From positions 36,173,159 through 36,237,158 of the forward strand of contig NC_135170.1 in the NCBI RefSeq assembly GCF_041146795.1: a DNA stretch of 64,000 bases, written 5' to 3'. The notes below the pieces were generated by a model. It did no database searches. It had not been told where the DNA came from and saw only the letters and a program-made list of their open reading frames with translations. Of the stretch, positions 1 through 10,650 are shown piece after piece. Source of the stretch: Maylandia zebra (lineage: Eukaryota; Chordata; Actinopteri; Cichliformes; Cichlidae). Position numbers and translations under genes: made by a program. Every line of letters starts with the position of its first letter. The first letter of the stretch is position 1.

Positions 1-141
1 TTAAAAAACGTTTAAAAGAAAACCTGAAAATATGATCATCTTTATTGATGAGGTTTGTTTTTTATTTATGACAAAACACTCACTGTGATGCGTTTAAATG
101 CTGGTCTCTTGTGCTGACTCACAGGTTTGTGTCTCTTGCAG

Positions 142-3100
142 CTGTTTTGTCTGGCACGTTTGTTGTGACCCAGAGTCCAGATGTTTCTGTCATGGAGGGA
201 GAGACAGTAAACATCACCTGCTGCTGGGCAGGAACGTTTGAAAGAAGTGGAGTAACCTGGCTGAAAAATCAAACAGCCATTAAGAGCGAGGTCAACTTTC
301 AATCTCACGGGTCTCTGAAAAAGGAGGCAAAGACCTGCTCATCTTTGAACATTTCAAACATCAGAACAGAGGATTCAGGAACGTACATCTGTAAAGTGAC
401 TGTGGAGATTCCATCTTTAACTGAGGCTAAAGGAAATGGGACCATCATCACAGTCGGAGAGAAGACGATGAACAACAACAACCACACAGACTCCAGTAAG
501 TGAACAGGTTCAGTTTGGTGACCAGCGCGCCTCCAAAATATGTGAATGTCGTCTTTTACAGATTAAACGCTGTCACATAAAAGTTTAGTCACGTGTCTGT
601 GCTGTTACCGTACATGTGGCAGCCTTTGGTCGTCTGAAGGGACGATTAATAAACATTGAATCATCCAAACCAGAGCGATGAAACGACCTGAATGTCTGTC
701 AGCTGAAAACCTTCAAACTTACAGACGTCTGTAAGTTTGAAGGTTTAGAAACATGTGAGCCTGGAGGGACGGACGGAAGTGAGGTAAGTGACGGAAGTGA
801 TGTTGTAGGTGACGTCAGACGCCGGAGATTTTGGCGGAGAAAAAGCAAATGGTAGCATAGACTTTAACAAAGGTTTTCCAAGCTTCAGTATTACCAAATA
901 TACTAATCAATTGTCATATAACTAACAACATCTGTTTTATCATCTCTAACACCCTGGAGGACAACGGGGAGAGTTTAGACGCTCTCCAAGATTACATCGA
1001 CCGCTGTTTTCAAGATTTAGTAATGCATAAGGCCCAGAGTGCATCTTCCCCGGCCAAAATCGAGACGCCGTCATCGAAGAGAAGTCGCCAGGCAGACTCC
1101 CCCGGTACAACATCGCCTGCCGGCAAAGACATCGCAGAAATCCTGGAGTCAATCGACAAGCGATTGTCCAGTTTCGATGCGAGGCTGTCCCTGGTGGAGA
1201 TTTTTCACCGGGAATTTAAATCTCTGAGAGAATCCCTGGAATTCAGCCAGCGGCAGGTGGAAACGCTTGCCGCTGAAAATGCCACGCTACGGGAGTCGGT
1301 TAAATCTCTCACCGATAACGTGACCCAGCTAAACATTGAAAATAAAAAAATAAAAGAGTCCGTTATCGATCTACAAGCCCGTAGCATGAGAGATAATCTT
1401 GTGTTTTCTGGTATTCCAGAAACTGCCGGAGAGGACGCAGAGGCAACGGTGAAAAACTTCATTAAAATCCACCTGAAGCTGCCGGAGGACACCGTAAAGA
1501 ACATCGACTTCGATAGAGTACATCGCTTGGGGGGCGCGCGGTCGCGGACCGGGAGACCACGGCCTATTGTGGCCAAATTCAGTCAATTCAAACAGAAGGA
1601 ACAGGTGAAGAGTCGCGGCAGAGAGCTGAAAGGAACGGACTTCAGCGTGAACGACCAGTTCCCCAAAGAGATCCTGGAACGACGCAAGGTCCTGTTCCCA
1701 GTTCGACGTAGCTTTATCCAGAAAGGCTCCCGTGCTGTCATCGCCGTGGACCGGCTCTACGTGGACGGACAGCTGTACCGCGACCCCGGCACCACACCGT
1801 GGTTATACTGACTGCACTCCAGATAAGAACCCGCTACACTCTTTTCTTATTCATTCACACTTTCTCCTTTAACATGAGTTTAACCTAGTAATATCAGTAG
1901 GATGTCATAGCAGATATAACACCGTCACCCTCCGTCATTGCTTTAATTGGAATGTTTCCGTTTCATTTCCTTTTTTTTGTTGTTGCTCACAGTTCATGTG
2001 GTTTATTTCTTTCTCTTGTCTTTCACTGCTGTGGTCACCTACTTCCCCACTCACCTACAAACAACACCCTCTATTTCTCCATATTTTCACACCACGATCA
2101 CGCAAACACATCAGCTCAACGGCAGCACATCCACAACAGCCTCACAGCACGCACAGACTTGCAGGACACATAAGCAAGCCACGCTTGTTCATATTAGTGA
2201 ATATTCACACACATAGTCAGACTTATGGAGTCTCTCACCACACTTCTTTTTCTCTTTCTATTTACAAACAAGGGATGTTTCCATATTCTCTCCACCTGTC
2301 TAAACGAAACACCCAGCGTACATCATTAAACATACACGCACAATTAAGGGCATGCTGAGGTTTGTCACATGGAATGTAAATGGAGCTGGCACCAGAGGAA
2401 AGAGGTTAAAAATATTTAACCAGCTTAAAAAACTACAGGCAGATGTTGTTTTATTACAAGAAACTCACAAACCTGTCACAGGTTTAAATGAACTTAAAAC
2501 ACCTGAGTTTCCTAACGTGTTTGCAGCCGGTTATAATTCTAGACAACGGGGAGTAGCAATTTTAATACATAAAAATGTTAATTTTACAGTACTCGATACA
2601 GTTATAGATCCAGAGGGTAGATTTCTAATTATTAAACTATCAATATTGAACAAAAAACTATGTATTGTTAGTATATATGGTCCAAATGTTGATGAACCCT
2701 CATTCTTCCACGGTTTTTTTAGTGCACTCTCTGAACACCTTGATTGCACACTCATTCTTGGCGGTGACCTCAACCTTGGACTAAATGAAGAAATGGATAG
2801 GCTCAACACAACAGGAACTCAGCGTAATTGGCAGTCCACAAATATAATCAAACAGTATATGAACGACTTTGGTCTTTGCGATGCATGGCGCTCTCTTCAC
2901 CCCACCAGTAAGGAATATACTTTTTTCTCGCATGTTCATCACTCTTACTCTCGTCTGGATTATTTTTTGGTCAGCAGCTCACTGCTGTGTGACATTTCAG
3001 ACACTGAGATTCATCCTATAGCTGTCAGCGATCATGCTCCTGTATCTTTAACACTAATGCACAAGAATAATACTACGCCAAGTAAAAACTGGAGATTTAA

Positions 3101-6100
3101 TACATCACTACTTAAAGATGAAGACTTTATTAAATATTTTAAAAAGGAATGGACTTCATATTTAGACTTTAATGACACTCCCGGAATATCTGCTTCTGTT
3201 CTATGGGAAGCAGGGAAAGCTGTGATGAGAGGTAAAATAATTTCTTTCTCATCACACAAAAAGAAAGAAGAAAACAAAAATATTCAGGAATTAGAAAAAA
3301 ACATCAAATCACTAGAAGAAGCCTACGCGTCCCACCAAGATCAGGAAACATTGAACAAAATATGCAAAACAAAACTAGAATTAAATGAAACTATTAATAA
3401 AAAAACACAATTCCTCATACAAAGACTTCGCTTGCAGAATTTTGAACACAGTAACAAATCAGGTCGATTTCTAGCTAACCAGCTAAAAATAAATAAAGAA
3501 AAAACAACTATATGTGCTGCTAAAGATTTATCGGGGAACACAATATATGATCCTGGAAGAATAAACAACATTTTTAGGGATTTCTATGAAACTTTATACT
3601 CACCACAAATAAACCCATCTAAAAATGAAATTGATCTGTTTCTTGACAACGTAACTCTTCCAAAATTACTAGACAGTCAAGCAATGGAATTGGATTCGCC
3701 ACTGACGCCAAGTGAACTCCAGGAAGCCCTGATAAGTATGCCCAATAATAAGGCTCCAGGTCCAGACGGCTTCCCTGCAGAATTCTACAAAGAATTCTGG
3801 ACAATTTTGGCACCAGTATTCCACAGCATGTTGCAGGAAATCGAGGAAAAGGGCAGACTACCACCAAATATGAATTCTGCCAACATTAGTCTCCTGCTAA
3901 AACCAGGCAAAGACCCTTTATTTCCCTCAAGCTATCGTCCAATTTCTCTTTTAAATGTAGACCTTAAAATAATCTGCAAAGCTCTCTCAAAGAGATTAGA
4001 GAAAATGACCCCCCTCTTAATTCATCCTGACCAAACTGGTTTCATAAAAGGTCGGCACTCCTCAACAAACACTCGTAGATTACTTAATTTAATAGACTAC
4101 TCATACGATAAAAACATTGAAGCCATAATATTATCTCTAGATGCAGAAAAAGCATTTGACAGAGTTAATTGGAAATTTTTATTCGCAACTTTACACAAAT
4201 TTGGTTTTGGAAACTCTTTCATAAACTGGATAAGAATATTATACAATTCCCCAACGGCTCGTATCAGAACAAATGACCAGACATCCTCCAGCTTCTGTCT
4301 CCTGAGGGGCACCAGACAGGGATGCCCACTCTCCCCTTCACTTTTTGCAATTTTTATCGAACCTCTAGCAGCAGCATTTAGACAGGCTACAACAATTAAG
4401 GGCATAAAATGTAAGAACATAGAACATAAAATCAGTCTCTATGCGGATGATGTGTTGCTTTTTCTGCAAAACACACAAACCAACCTCTCTGAGGTAATTA
4501 CTTTAATAAACTGGTTTTCAAGAGTTTCAGATTATTCAATTAACTGGCCAAAATCTACAGTTCTCCCCATTAACTGCTCCTTCCATAATTCTTCCTCTGC
4601 CCCACTGCAATCCGGAAATATTAAATATTTAGGTATTAATGTCTCTCCTAAGCTTTCAGACTTAACTAAATTAAACCACATCCCACTTCTAAAGAAAGTA
4701 GAAGGCGATCTGACTAGATGGAAATCTTTACCCATATCACTCATGGGAAGGGTCGCCACTATAAAAATGATGATCTTGCCAAAAATAAATTACTTATTTT
4801 TGATGATCCCTAACAAACCATCACAAGATTGGTTCAGATCTCTGGATTCATATATTTCCAAATTCCTTTGGAAAGATAAACCCCCGCGTATTAGCTTAAA
4901 AACGCTACAAAGAACCAAGGATAGAGGAGGATTAGATCTGCCTAATTTTCACCAATACTTCTTAGCCAACAGGCTTCAGTTCATCTCAGAATGGTTAAAA
5001 CATACCTTCTTAGTTGAGCCCTGGCTAGATGTTGAACAGGCACTATGCAAGGATCTAGAGATTTCAGACCTACCATTTATTAGCTCAAACATCAAAAGAC
5101 ATGAATGCTTTAAAAGTATCAACATCAGCTTTTCTCTAACAGCATGGTGGGAGTTTCTAAAAATAACGGAGTCTTCATTAATCCCATGCAAACGTACACC
5201 TATCTGGAATAACCCTGACATATTACAAAACAATAATATGATTAATTTCCCAGAATGGAGTTGTAAAGGAATTAAATACTTAGAACATATATTAGAGGGA
5301 ACAGAATTTATTCCATTTGACAGACTAGTTGAACAATATGGGATCAACAAGACAAGGTTTTTAGAATATCAACAAATTAAATCCATAGTAAAAAAGAAAT
5401 TTAACCTCAGTCAAGTTGAATTACAAACACCACTAAGTGCGGCACATTTTCTTACTCTTAAATCCCCCAAATTATTATCTAAAATATACAGAACACTTTC
5501 TAAATTAGATGAATCAATATCCCTTCCTATTGCAAAGTGGGAAGCAGATTTATCAGTCAACCTAGACCAAAACTTCTGGTCTCAGATTTGCTTAAAAACT
5601 TTTAAATTAATTAAAAATCCCAGTCTGCAATTAATTCAATACAAAATACTTCATAGAGTGCACTATACAGGTCATCGGATGTTCAAGATGGGCTTTACAT
5701 CTTCCAACAACTGCTCACACTGTCAAGGCAATACACCAGACAATTACATCCACGCTCTTTGGTTCTGTCCACCAGTGCAAAAGTTTTGGTGCGAGATATG
5801 TGAAGACTTATCAAAATGTCTGAAATGTAACATTCCAACCTCCCCCTTAGTGTGTTTGTTGGGCAGCTTAGATAATGTCACTTCAGAAAAGAATATAGCC
5901 CATATGATCTTCACTGCCCTATGCATAGCCAAGAAAACAGTCCTCATGAACTGGAAAAATAAAAATAATCTTAATTCTAACCAATATAGAAATTATCTAT
6001 TAGATTACATTAGTCTTGATACAGCCTCTGCCACCACATTAGATCAATTGCTCTGGGCCCCTTTTATCAGCTCCATCACCTAGTGGGGGTGGGGGGTCAT

Positions 6101-8618
6101 AGTTTGGTCCCGCCTTCACTGTTGTGATTGGTGAGGGGGTAGGGACAGGCTTAGGGCGTCGGGGGGTTCCCCGGAGGCATCTTCCTTGGGGGGCTCAACC
6201 CGGGGTAGCGGTCACGTCCGGTTGAGGGCTCTGTTGGCTCTCAGGTGACTGTTTCCTCGCGGCTGCGTGCAGCGGGGCTAGGGGAGGGTCTGTGCTGACG
6301 GACGCGGGTTACTGACCTGGCAACCTGGCTGCCCCTGGGTGGGTCCGGGATGGGCGTGAGGTTCCGGGGGCGCTCCGTCTCTGGGCTGGGGCCCGGGCCG
6401 GGCCTCGGGGGCTTGGGTCCTGGTTGGTGTGTTGCCGGGGTTGTGGGCGGGTGGGTGCATGGGGGCCCGGCCCTGGAGCAGGGTGCCGCCGGTGCATCGA
6501 GCCGCCTGGGGGGCTCTTCAGCTGGTGGGGGGGATGGTCACATCTTGCAGGAGCTTTCTTCTCTCAGGAACTCTCTGCAGGAGGGGGAGATACAGGAGAG
6601 GTGGAGGAAGATCTCAGCCTGGGCGTTTACCGTCTTATGTAGTCTGGAAGATGTGTGGTTGGTGGGGTGGGTGCAGTTTTCTCTGTGGTGGGGTTGGGTG
6701 GACTGTCCAGGGCTCTGTGGAGCCGGGGGGCGCTACTGCACTGGGCCCCGGTCTGATGGGCCTGGGCCCCCCTTCCCTGGCGGGTCGCGGAGGGTGGGAG
6801 TGCCTACTGGGGTCAGCGGGGGAGCTGGCCCCAGGGAGGGGTTACCTGCCCCTCCCTTCCTTCCCTCCCCATCTCCAGCTGCCTCCCTCTTCCCGCTCCT
6901 CCACAACCACCCACACATGCAGGGCCTTGGAGTGGGGGTATGTCACCAGGGTGCAGAGGAGGCTACCCCCCCCCCCCCCCCCCTGTCCCCTTCTGGCTGC
7001 CTCTGCCTCAATTTTATCCCACAACTTAGACATTCACATTATTCACACTCTCATTACACATACATATAGGATCTTGGGGGTGGGCACAATCACGGAGTCC
7101 AAATCACCATCAGGGTGTACACCCCACCCCTGACGTCATTGCCCACCTCTCAATTTTAAATACACTTAGTCATTGAGGGTCAGCAGGAGGGACTATGCGC
7201 TTACCTGCTGCTCCTTGGCAGGTAGCTCCATGCCCTCCTGGGTTTTAATTGCACCTTAGAACACATATGCATCAACACTACAATGAGCGGGTGGAGGGAG
7301 GTTTGGAGTCTTCTCCCACCCCCATTCTCTGCGGCCTGCTGGAGCGGGAGGGCTAGTAGGAGGAGTTGGCCGTCCGACTGCAGTCTGGAGTGTGGGGCCT
7401 CCCTGCTGCTGCGGAGTCGGGGTGGTCTGCCTCTCCCCACCGCAGGGAAAAGGGTAACACCACCTGGGTCTGGGTGCAATTCCCCCCTCCAGGGGCAAGG
7501 GTACCTAGACCCGGTTTGTAGAGTACGCTTGGGGAGTGTGATTGTGTGTACAGCGTCTCTTTATGTCTGTCTCCACGTTGGTTGAGTGTGGAGTGAGTGC
7601 ATATGAGAGCATGAGGGTGGGAATGGATGTTTGTGTCTGTGTGTGCCTGTATGTCTGTGTCTATATGTCAGGTTGGGTATCAGACGCCACCTCTCTGGGG
7701 ACACCTCAGGCCCTCCAAGGTTTGGAGGCCTATCTCCACCCACCACCACTTCCCCTGCCGGTGGCGGACTCCCTCAGGTGTCGGTGTGTTGGTGGTTCTT
7801 TGTGTCTGGGGGTGGGCGTCCGGGTACACACCGGCTCACTCCTTGGCGGCCGCTTGTCGGGGCCTGGGGCCTGGGGCTCGCTCGGGCCCCTTTGGAGGTG
7901 GGGTGCCCCCGGCCTCTCGGCCTAGGGCTCGGTCACTCAGGCGCAGCTGGGGGCCGGCGGAGCTCACGGGCGCGTCACTGCAACTCCCCCTGACTTCTGC
8001 TCCGCGGCTGCTGGGCGAGCCCTCATCTGGGACTCTCCTCAGCTCTTACTGGGACAGTGGCGCGGCTGCCCCTCTGTTGGTCTTCCATGGTCTCTTGTGT
8101 TCTGGGGGCCTCTGGATGTCTGGAGTTTTGATCTCCTCCATACCCGCTTCACACCCTGGAGGACGGGGCTGTGGCCCCCCCACACTCCCTAGCAGATCAT
8201 TACATGGAGAAACCTTTGGAATGCAAGCATGCTGATCCACACAGGTATGCACACATGGGTATTCACAGACGCGGACTAAAGCTTTCTTGGCTGCTGCCTC
8301 AAAGCACACTGTGCGCTGTCTATCTTGCGTGCTGCACAATATCGTTTATTATTTAGTAAATACTGATATCTATGACTAGCTAGTTTTTTGTGATGGTGCT
8401 TTGTTTTCTCTATTATTATGTTGCTCTTTGTTGTTTGCTGTCTCCTCTGTTTGTTTTTGTTTGTTTGTTTGTTTTCTTTTTTTTCTCCATACAGGTGACC
8501 CAGGAGTTTTTTGTTTTTTTTTTTTGTCTCTTCCCCCCCCTTCTCACCGTCTCTTCTCCCCTTTGGTTTTCTTTCTTTCTCTCCCCCTCTCTCTCTCATT
8601 CATTCCCCCTGTCCTATT

Positions 8619-8655
<37 letters not shown>

Positions 8656-8721
8656 ACAAAGGATGAACTGAAGCTCTGCCATCACGTAATGTCGCATACT
8701 GCTGTTTCTGATGTCATTTAG

Positions 8722-8754
<33 letters not shown>

Positions 8755-10358
8755 AACATGTGAGCCTGTGAATCTGCTAGAAAAGCTTTTGTTGTAGTGA
8801 AACTACGGTGATGATAAAGAACGAATGAAGAGCTGAACTTTGTTTTGTGTGAATTTCAGCTCCTTCATCATCGCCTGTCATCTTCGTCCTGAGGAGTCTG
8901 CCCTTCATTCTCCTTGTTCTGATCTTCTGCTGCTTTAGAAACAAGTGGACCACGTCACAGCGTCACAGGTCACTACAACACATCTGAACCAGACTCTGTT
9001 ACACTTCATGTGTTTTGTGCTTCTTGTAGTTTGTCGGTGTGAGTTGGTGTTTGTTGGCGCGTCGCTTTGGTCCAGACTGAAGTACCAACGATGGGATTTT
9101 ATATTCATGCTCCTCAGAGGATAACCCCGTCCCTGAGGTTTGGGGGTTTAGTGACGACTACAACTTTTACTACTGATAGCTACGGATTATGTTCCCAATG
9201 AGATCGTCTGAAACGTTTCTTCATAGAGAAATGTTTGACTAAATGTCTTGAAGGTACCATCAAACTTTATCATGTTTAAAGCTAATTACTAAAGACAAGA
9301 CAGATGTTACCAAGGTAACAGGCTAGCTTAAGGTGGCTAACAGTCATATGTTGTATCACTGCAGGGTCTTTACCTTACAATACAGAAAGCACCGTGTCCA
9401 TCTTTTATACGCTCTGTGGTGAAAATTTTATTTGGTTTAAAATGATTAACGCTAATGTAAAAAAAACAGAAAAACGCTGCACTGTGTCAGGAGTGATGTG
9501 CAGACTCAGGGATGCGCAGAGTGATGCAGACAGCAGCAGGAAAAGACCTTAACAGAAAACGAGTGATTTATTTAGATGGATGCAAAAGTGCAAAAACACA
9601 AAATACCGAAGAAAAAACACTGAGACACAAGGACAGCTGCACCAATGCTCTGATGAGGGACAGAGAGAAACACAGCCAGTATACTGAAGGGTGATCAGGG
9701 AAGTGGAGACACACGGGAACACAGCTGAACCGATTAAGAGACAAAGGAAGTCAAATTTAAGACACATACCATACCATACCAACTTTATTTCTAAAGCACT
9801 TTAACATAAAACCAGAGTTTCACAAAGTGCTGTACATGTTAATAGCATACGTAAAGAAAATTAAAATGAGATACAATAAAATAAATAGATACAATAAATT
9901 GAAACATGTTAAAACAAATTGAGTCAACCCCTCTAATCAATGCCAAAGGCTTCAGCGAATAAATATGTTTTAAGAAGACTTTTAAATTCAGAGAGAGAAG
10001 AGGCCTGCCTAACATGCAAGGGCAGATCCACACTGCACAAGGAGCACGAGCTCACCAAAGTAAAACAGGAAGCAGCAGGACACAAAGAGCAGGAGTAAAC
10101 AGTCACGACTGGACTGTGGAAAGGAGGAAACACAGCAGAGGATGGATGAACTAATATGAAGAGTCTATAGAAGGAAGTGACGCACGGGGGCTTTAAAATA
10201 TGTGTTTGTATTGTTCTGTGTCAGCTGTGGTGAAGTTATTTCAACAGAACATGTTGTCACAGCATCATCAGTTATAATCTTGTAAAATTACAAACGCGTG
10301 CATCGCTGTGAACATGCAAAGTGTAACTCGTGTTTCATGTTTCAGCTGCTGGAAGTGA
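142..10358 (+). CDS. Immunoglobulin-superfamily membrane protein, 3' part of gene (5' exons off window)
   Basis: Three exons can be assembled. Exon 142-495 (acceptor cag at 139-141, donor gtaagt at 496; phase 1 at both ends) encodes a V-type Ig domain. It has the first cysteine in an NITCCW context, the core tryptophan in VTWLKNQ, the DSGTYIC motif carrying the second cysteine, and a J-like strand ending TIITVGEKT. Exon 8860-8968 encodes a short stalk, one hydrophobic transmembrane helix (about residues [20 protein letters not shown]) and a basic stop-transfer segment. The last exon starts near 10346; with the phase of the donor at 8969 it closes after four codons at 10356-10358. The signal-peptide exon lies left of the window. 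No ITAM or ITIM tyrosine motif is visible. The V domain resembles teleost immune-receptor families such as NILT/NITR types, but I cannot name the gene. The donor at 8969 (gtcact) is weak, so the C-terminus is uncertain; read-through would stop at 8985-8987. Confidence 0.6.
707..746. repeat. Perfect 40-bp palindrome next to L1 insertion site
   Basis: The 20-base arm aaaccttcaaacttacagac (707-726) is followed without spacer by its exact reverse complement (727-746). The palindrome ends one base before the 5' target-site duplication of the L1 element (747). It lies in the intron of the Ig gene. Confidence 0.9.
747..763 (+). repeat. 5' target-site duplication of the L1 element
   Basis: The 17-mer agaaacatgtgagcctg occurs here and again, identical, at 8752-8768 directly after the terminal A-tract. 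The bottom-strand nick implied is TTTCT/AAAC, close to the TTTT/AA preference of L1 endonucleases. This fixes both ends of the inserted element. Confidence 0.93.
764..1022 (+). promoter_or_regulatory. L1 5'UTR with probable internal promoter
   Basis: This is the stretch between the 5' duplication and the ORF1 start. It contains two acggaagt motifs (773-780 and 791-798; ETS-factor-like) and a perfect CRE palindrome tgacgtca (810-817). LINEs need promoters lying inside the transcribed unit, so these are candidate elements. The ORF1 frame is open upstream to 861 but contains no ATG there, so 1023 is the first possible AUG start. Confidence 0.5.
1023..1811 (+). CDS. L1 ORF1 protein (coiled-coil RNA-binding chaperone)
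   Basis: 262 aa. The first 40 residues are basic and serine/proline rich. About residues 40-120 form a heptad-rich coiled coil (for example [19 protein letters not shown], then a run of leucine/asparagine heptads), which in L1 ORF1p drives trimerisation. From about residue 122 comes an RRM-like region with the family motif [13 protein letters not shown], followed by a C-terminal domain with the VHRLG segment and RPRPIVAKF, typical of the L1 transposase_22 group. The protein would bind L1 RNA and act as nucleic-acid chaperone in the ribonucleoprotein. The frame is intact. There is no gag-type CCHC knuckle, which argues against a typical Tx1L or I-clade ORF1 and for an L1-like ORF1. Confidence 0.85.
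   Translation: MHKAQSASSPAKIETPSSKRSRQADSPGTTSPAGKDIAEILESIDKRLSSFDARLSLVEIFHREFKSLRESLEFSQRQVETLAAENATLRESVKSLTDNVTQLNIENKKIKESVIDLQARSMRDNLVFSGIPETAGEDAEATVKNFIKIHLKLPEDTVKNIDFDRVHRLGGARSRTGRPRPIVAKFSQFKQKEQVKSRGRELKGTDFSVNDQFPKEILERRKVLFPVRRSFIQKGSRAVIAVDRLYVDGQLYRDPGTTPWLY
2352..6083 (+). CDS. L1 ORF2 protein: AP-like endonuclease and reverse transcriptase
   Basis: 1243 aa, uninterrupted. The N-terminal exonuclease/endonuclease/phosphatase domain (about residues 1-235) keeps the expected catalytic signatures: WNVNG (N8), LLQETH (E37), IYGPN, GGDLN and SDHAP. The central reverse transcriptase has the [20 protein letters not shown] and [13 protein letters not shown] blocks and the catalytic YADD (residues 697-700). 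A cysteine/histidine cluster (CSHCQ...H...C) sits in the last 200 residues, like the ORF2 C-terminal zinc-finger-like region of L1. The enzyme nicks the target DNA and primes cDNA synthesis there. It starts 540 bp after the ORF1 stop, an unusually long gap; how it is translated is not evident from sequence. Nothing obvious is missing, so activity is plausible. Confidence 0.93.
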   Translation: MLRFVTWNVNGAGTRGKRLKIFNQLKKLQADVVLLQETHKPVTGLNELKTPEFPNVFAAGYNSRQRGVAILIHKNVNFTVLDTVIDPEGRFLIIKLSILNKKLCIVSIYGPNVDEPSFFHGFFSALSEHLDCTLILGGDLNLGLNEEMDRLNTTGTQRNWQSTNIIKQYMNDFGLCDAWRSLHPTSKEYTFFSHVHHSYSRLDYFLVSSSLLCDISDTEIHPIAVSDHAPVSLTLMHKNNTTPSKNWRFNTSLLKDEDFIKYFKKEWTSYLDFNDTPGISASVLWEAGKAVMRGKIISFSSHKKKEENKNIQELEKNIKSLEEAYASHQDQETLNKICKTKLELNETINKKTQFLIQRLRLQNFEHSNKSGRFLANQLKINKEKTTICAAKDLSGNTIYDPGRINNIFRDFYETLYSPQINPSKNEIDLFLDNVTLPKLLDSQAMELDSPLTPSELQEALISMPNNKAPGPDGFPAEFYKEFWTILAPVFHSMLQEIEEKGRLPPNMNSANISLLLKPGKDPLFPSSYRPISLLNVDLKIICKALSKRLEKMTPLLIHPDQTGFIKGRHSSTNTRRLLNLIDYSYDKNIEAIILSLDAEKAFDRVNWKFLFATLHKFGFGNSFINWIRILYNSPTARIRTNDQTSSSFCLLRGTRQGCPLSPSLFAIFIEPLAAAFRQATTIKGIKCKNIEHKISLYADDVLLFLQNTQTNLSEVITLINWFSRVSDYSINWPKSTVLPINCSFHNSSSAPLQSGNIKYLGINVSPKLSDLTKLNHIPLLKKVEGDLTRWKSLPISLMGRVATIKMMILPKINYLFLMIPNKPSQDWFRSLDSYISKFLWKDKPPRISLKTLQRTKDRGGLDLPNFHQYFLANRLQFISEWLKHTFLVEPWLDVEQALCKDLEISDLPFISSNIKRHECFKSINISFSLTAWWEFLKITESSLIPCKRTPIWNNPDILQNNNMINFPEWSCKGIKYLEHILEGTEFIPFDRLVEQYGINKTRFLEYQQIKSIVKKKFNLSQVELQTPLSAAHFLTLKSPKLLSKIYRTLSKLDESISLPIAKWEADLSVNLDQNFWSQICLKTFKLIKNPSLQLIQYKILHRVHYTGHRMFKMGFTSSNNCSHCQGNTPDNYIHALWFCPPVQKFWCEICEDLSKCLKCNIPTSPLVCLLGSLDNVTSEKNIAHMIFTALCIAKKTVLMNWKNKNNLNSNQYRNYLLDYISLDTASATTLDQLLWAPFISSIT
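6084..8622 (+). other. L1 3' untranslated region, G/C-skewed
   Basis: About 2.5 kb between the ORF2 stop and the first A-tract. The first kilobase is very G-rich on the + strand, with many runs of three to seven G (for example around 6084-6100, 6360-6540 and 6660-6740), and could form G-quadruplexes. A C16 tract lies near 6967-6982. From about 8400 the sequence becomes T/C rich (ttttt, cttcccccc). Several open frames across this stretch look like composition artefacts rather than genes. Confidence 0.7.
8623..8752 (+). other. Double poly(A) end of L1: A31, 68-bp unique segment, A31
   Basis: A-tract 8623-8653, then 68 bp of ordinary sequence (8654-8721), then a second A-tract 8722-8752 that runs into the 3' target-site duplication. 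This is the layout expected of a 3' transduction, where transcription reads past the element's own tail into source-locus flank. No AATAAA is visible in the 68 bp, so an internal A-rich run in the element's normal 3' end is an alternative. Confidence 0.65.
9484..9766 (-). repeat. Possible LTR-type repeat fragment
   Basis: Purine-rich sequence with phrases such as gggaacacagctgaac, agacaaaggaagtcaaa and tgatttatttagat. It shares style and short words with the minus-strand solo LTR at 22057-22690 and with 24340-24490. No clear ends or target duplication were found, so it is assigned only as a probable related fragment. Confidence 0.3.
9767..10135 (-). mobile_element. LINE 3'-end fragment (L2/CR1-like), minus strand
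   Basis: The minus strand encodes the common C-terminal end of fish L2/CR1-type reverse transcriptases: a [19 protein letters not shown]-like segment (within 9933-10133). The 3'UTR follows and ends in a short tandem repeat of the ataccatacc type at 9767-9780. The adjoining gcactttaacat...cacaaagtgctgtac words are typical of these tails. It is 5' truncated. Confidence 0.6.
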
Positions 10359-10529
10359 AAGCATGTCTGCCCAGAGAGGAGACCAAGAAGAAGAAGAAGT
10401 GAGAGAGGAAAAGTGGAAACACTGTAGAAACTTGTTCAGCGTTTTTGGTTTTAAATTTATGTGATGATCCCAAAAACTCTGCTGATTAAAAATGACTGAT
10501 TGACTTTTGACTGATTGTCTCATTTAATG

Positions 10530-10535
10530 AATAAA
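10530..10535 (+). terminator. Polyadenylation signal AATAAA of the Ig gene
   Basis: AATAAA lies about 170 bp after the inferred stop of the Ig-superfamily gene. It probably ends that transcript near 10550. Confidence 0.5.
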
Positions 10536-10563
10536 TTAATACTCCTCTGGGTTACCATAGTAA

Positions 10564-10650
10564 CATGACCAGCACAGATGCTGGAGCAGCAGGGATCAGA
10601 CCAGCGACCTTTCGGTTGTCAGGTGACCTGCTCCCTCCTGAGCCCCACTT
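10564..10650 (-). mobile_element. tRNA-derived SINE head fragment, minus strand
   Basis: Read on the minus strand, this segment has the order A-box-like (ggctcaggagggagcaggt), then a B-box-like ggtcgctggtctgatccc, as in tRNA-derived fish SINEs. Only the head is recognisable. Confidence 0.45.

Larger units (their letters stand above)
764..8751 (+). mobile_element. Full-length L1-clade (Swimmer/Tx1-like) non-LTR retrotransposon
   Basis: An about 8.0-kb element inserted in the Ig gene intron. Order: 5'UTR (764-1022), ORF1 (1023-1811), a 540-bp inter-ORF spacer, ORF2 with endonuclease and reverse transcriptase (2352-6083), a 2.5-kb G/C-rich then pyrimidine-rich 3'UTR, and poly(A). It is flanked by identical 17-bp target-site duplications. 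Both reading frames are open, and the A-tracts are long and uninterrupted. These signs indicate a young and possibly mobile copy. Removing the element and one duplication leaves an ordinary intron of about 360 bp between the V-domain and transmembrane exons. The clade is inferred from the ORF1 type, the ORF2 order and the poly(A) tail; the exact family name is not certain. Confidence 0.9.

Noticed and set aside
6350-8235. Several long plus-strand open frames (up to 239 codons) in the GC-rich block after L1 ORF2
   Set aside because: They lie in the L1 3'UTR, have G/P/W-rich composition expected from G-runs, overlap in several frames and show no domain.
8390-8721. Open frames ending in poly-lysine near 8.6 kb
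   Set aside because: The lysines are the L1 poly(A) tract read as codons.
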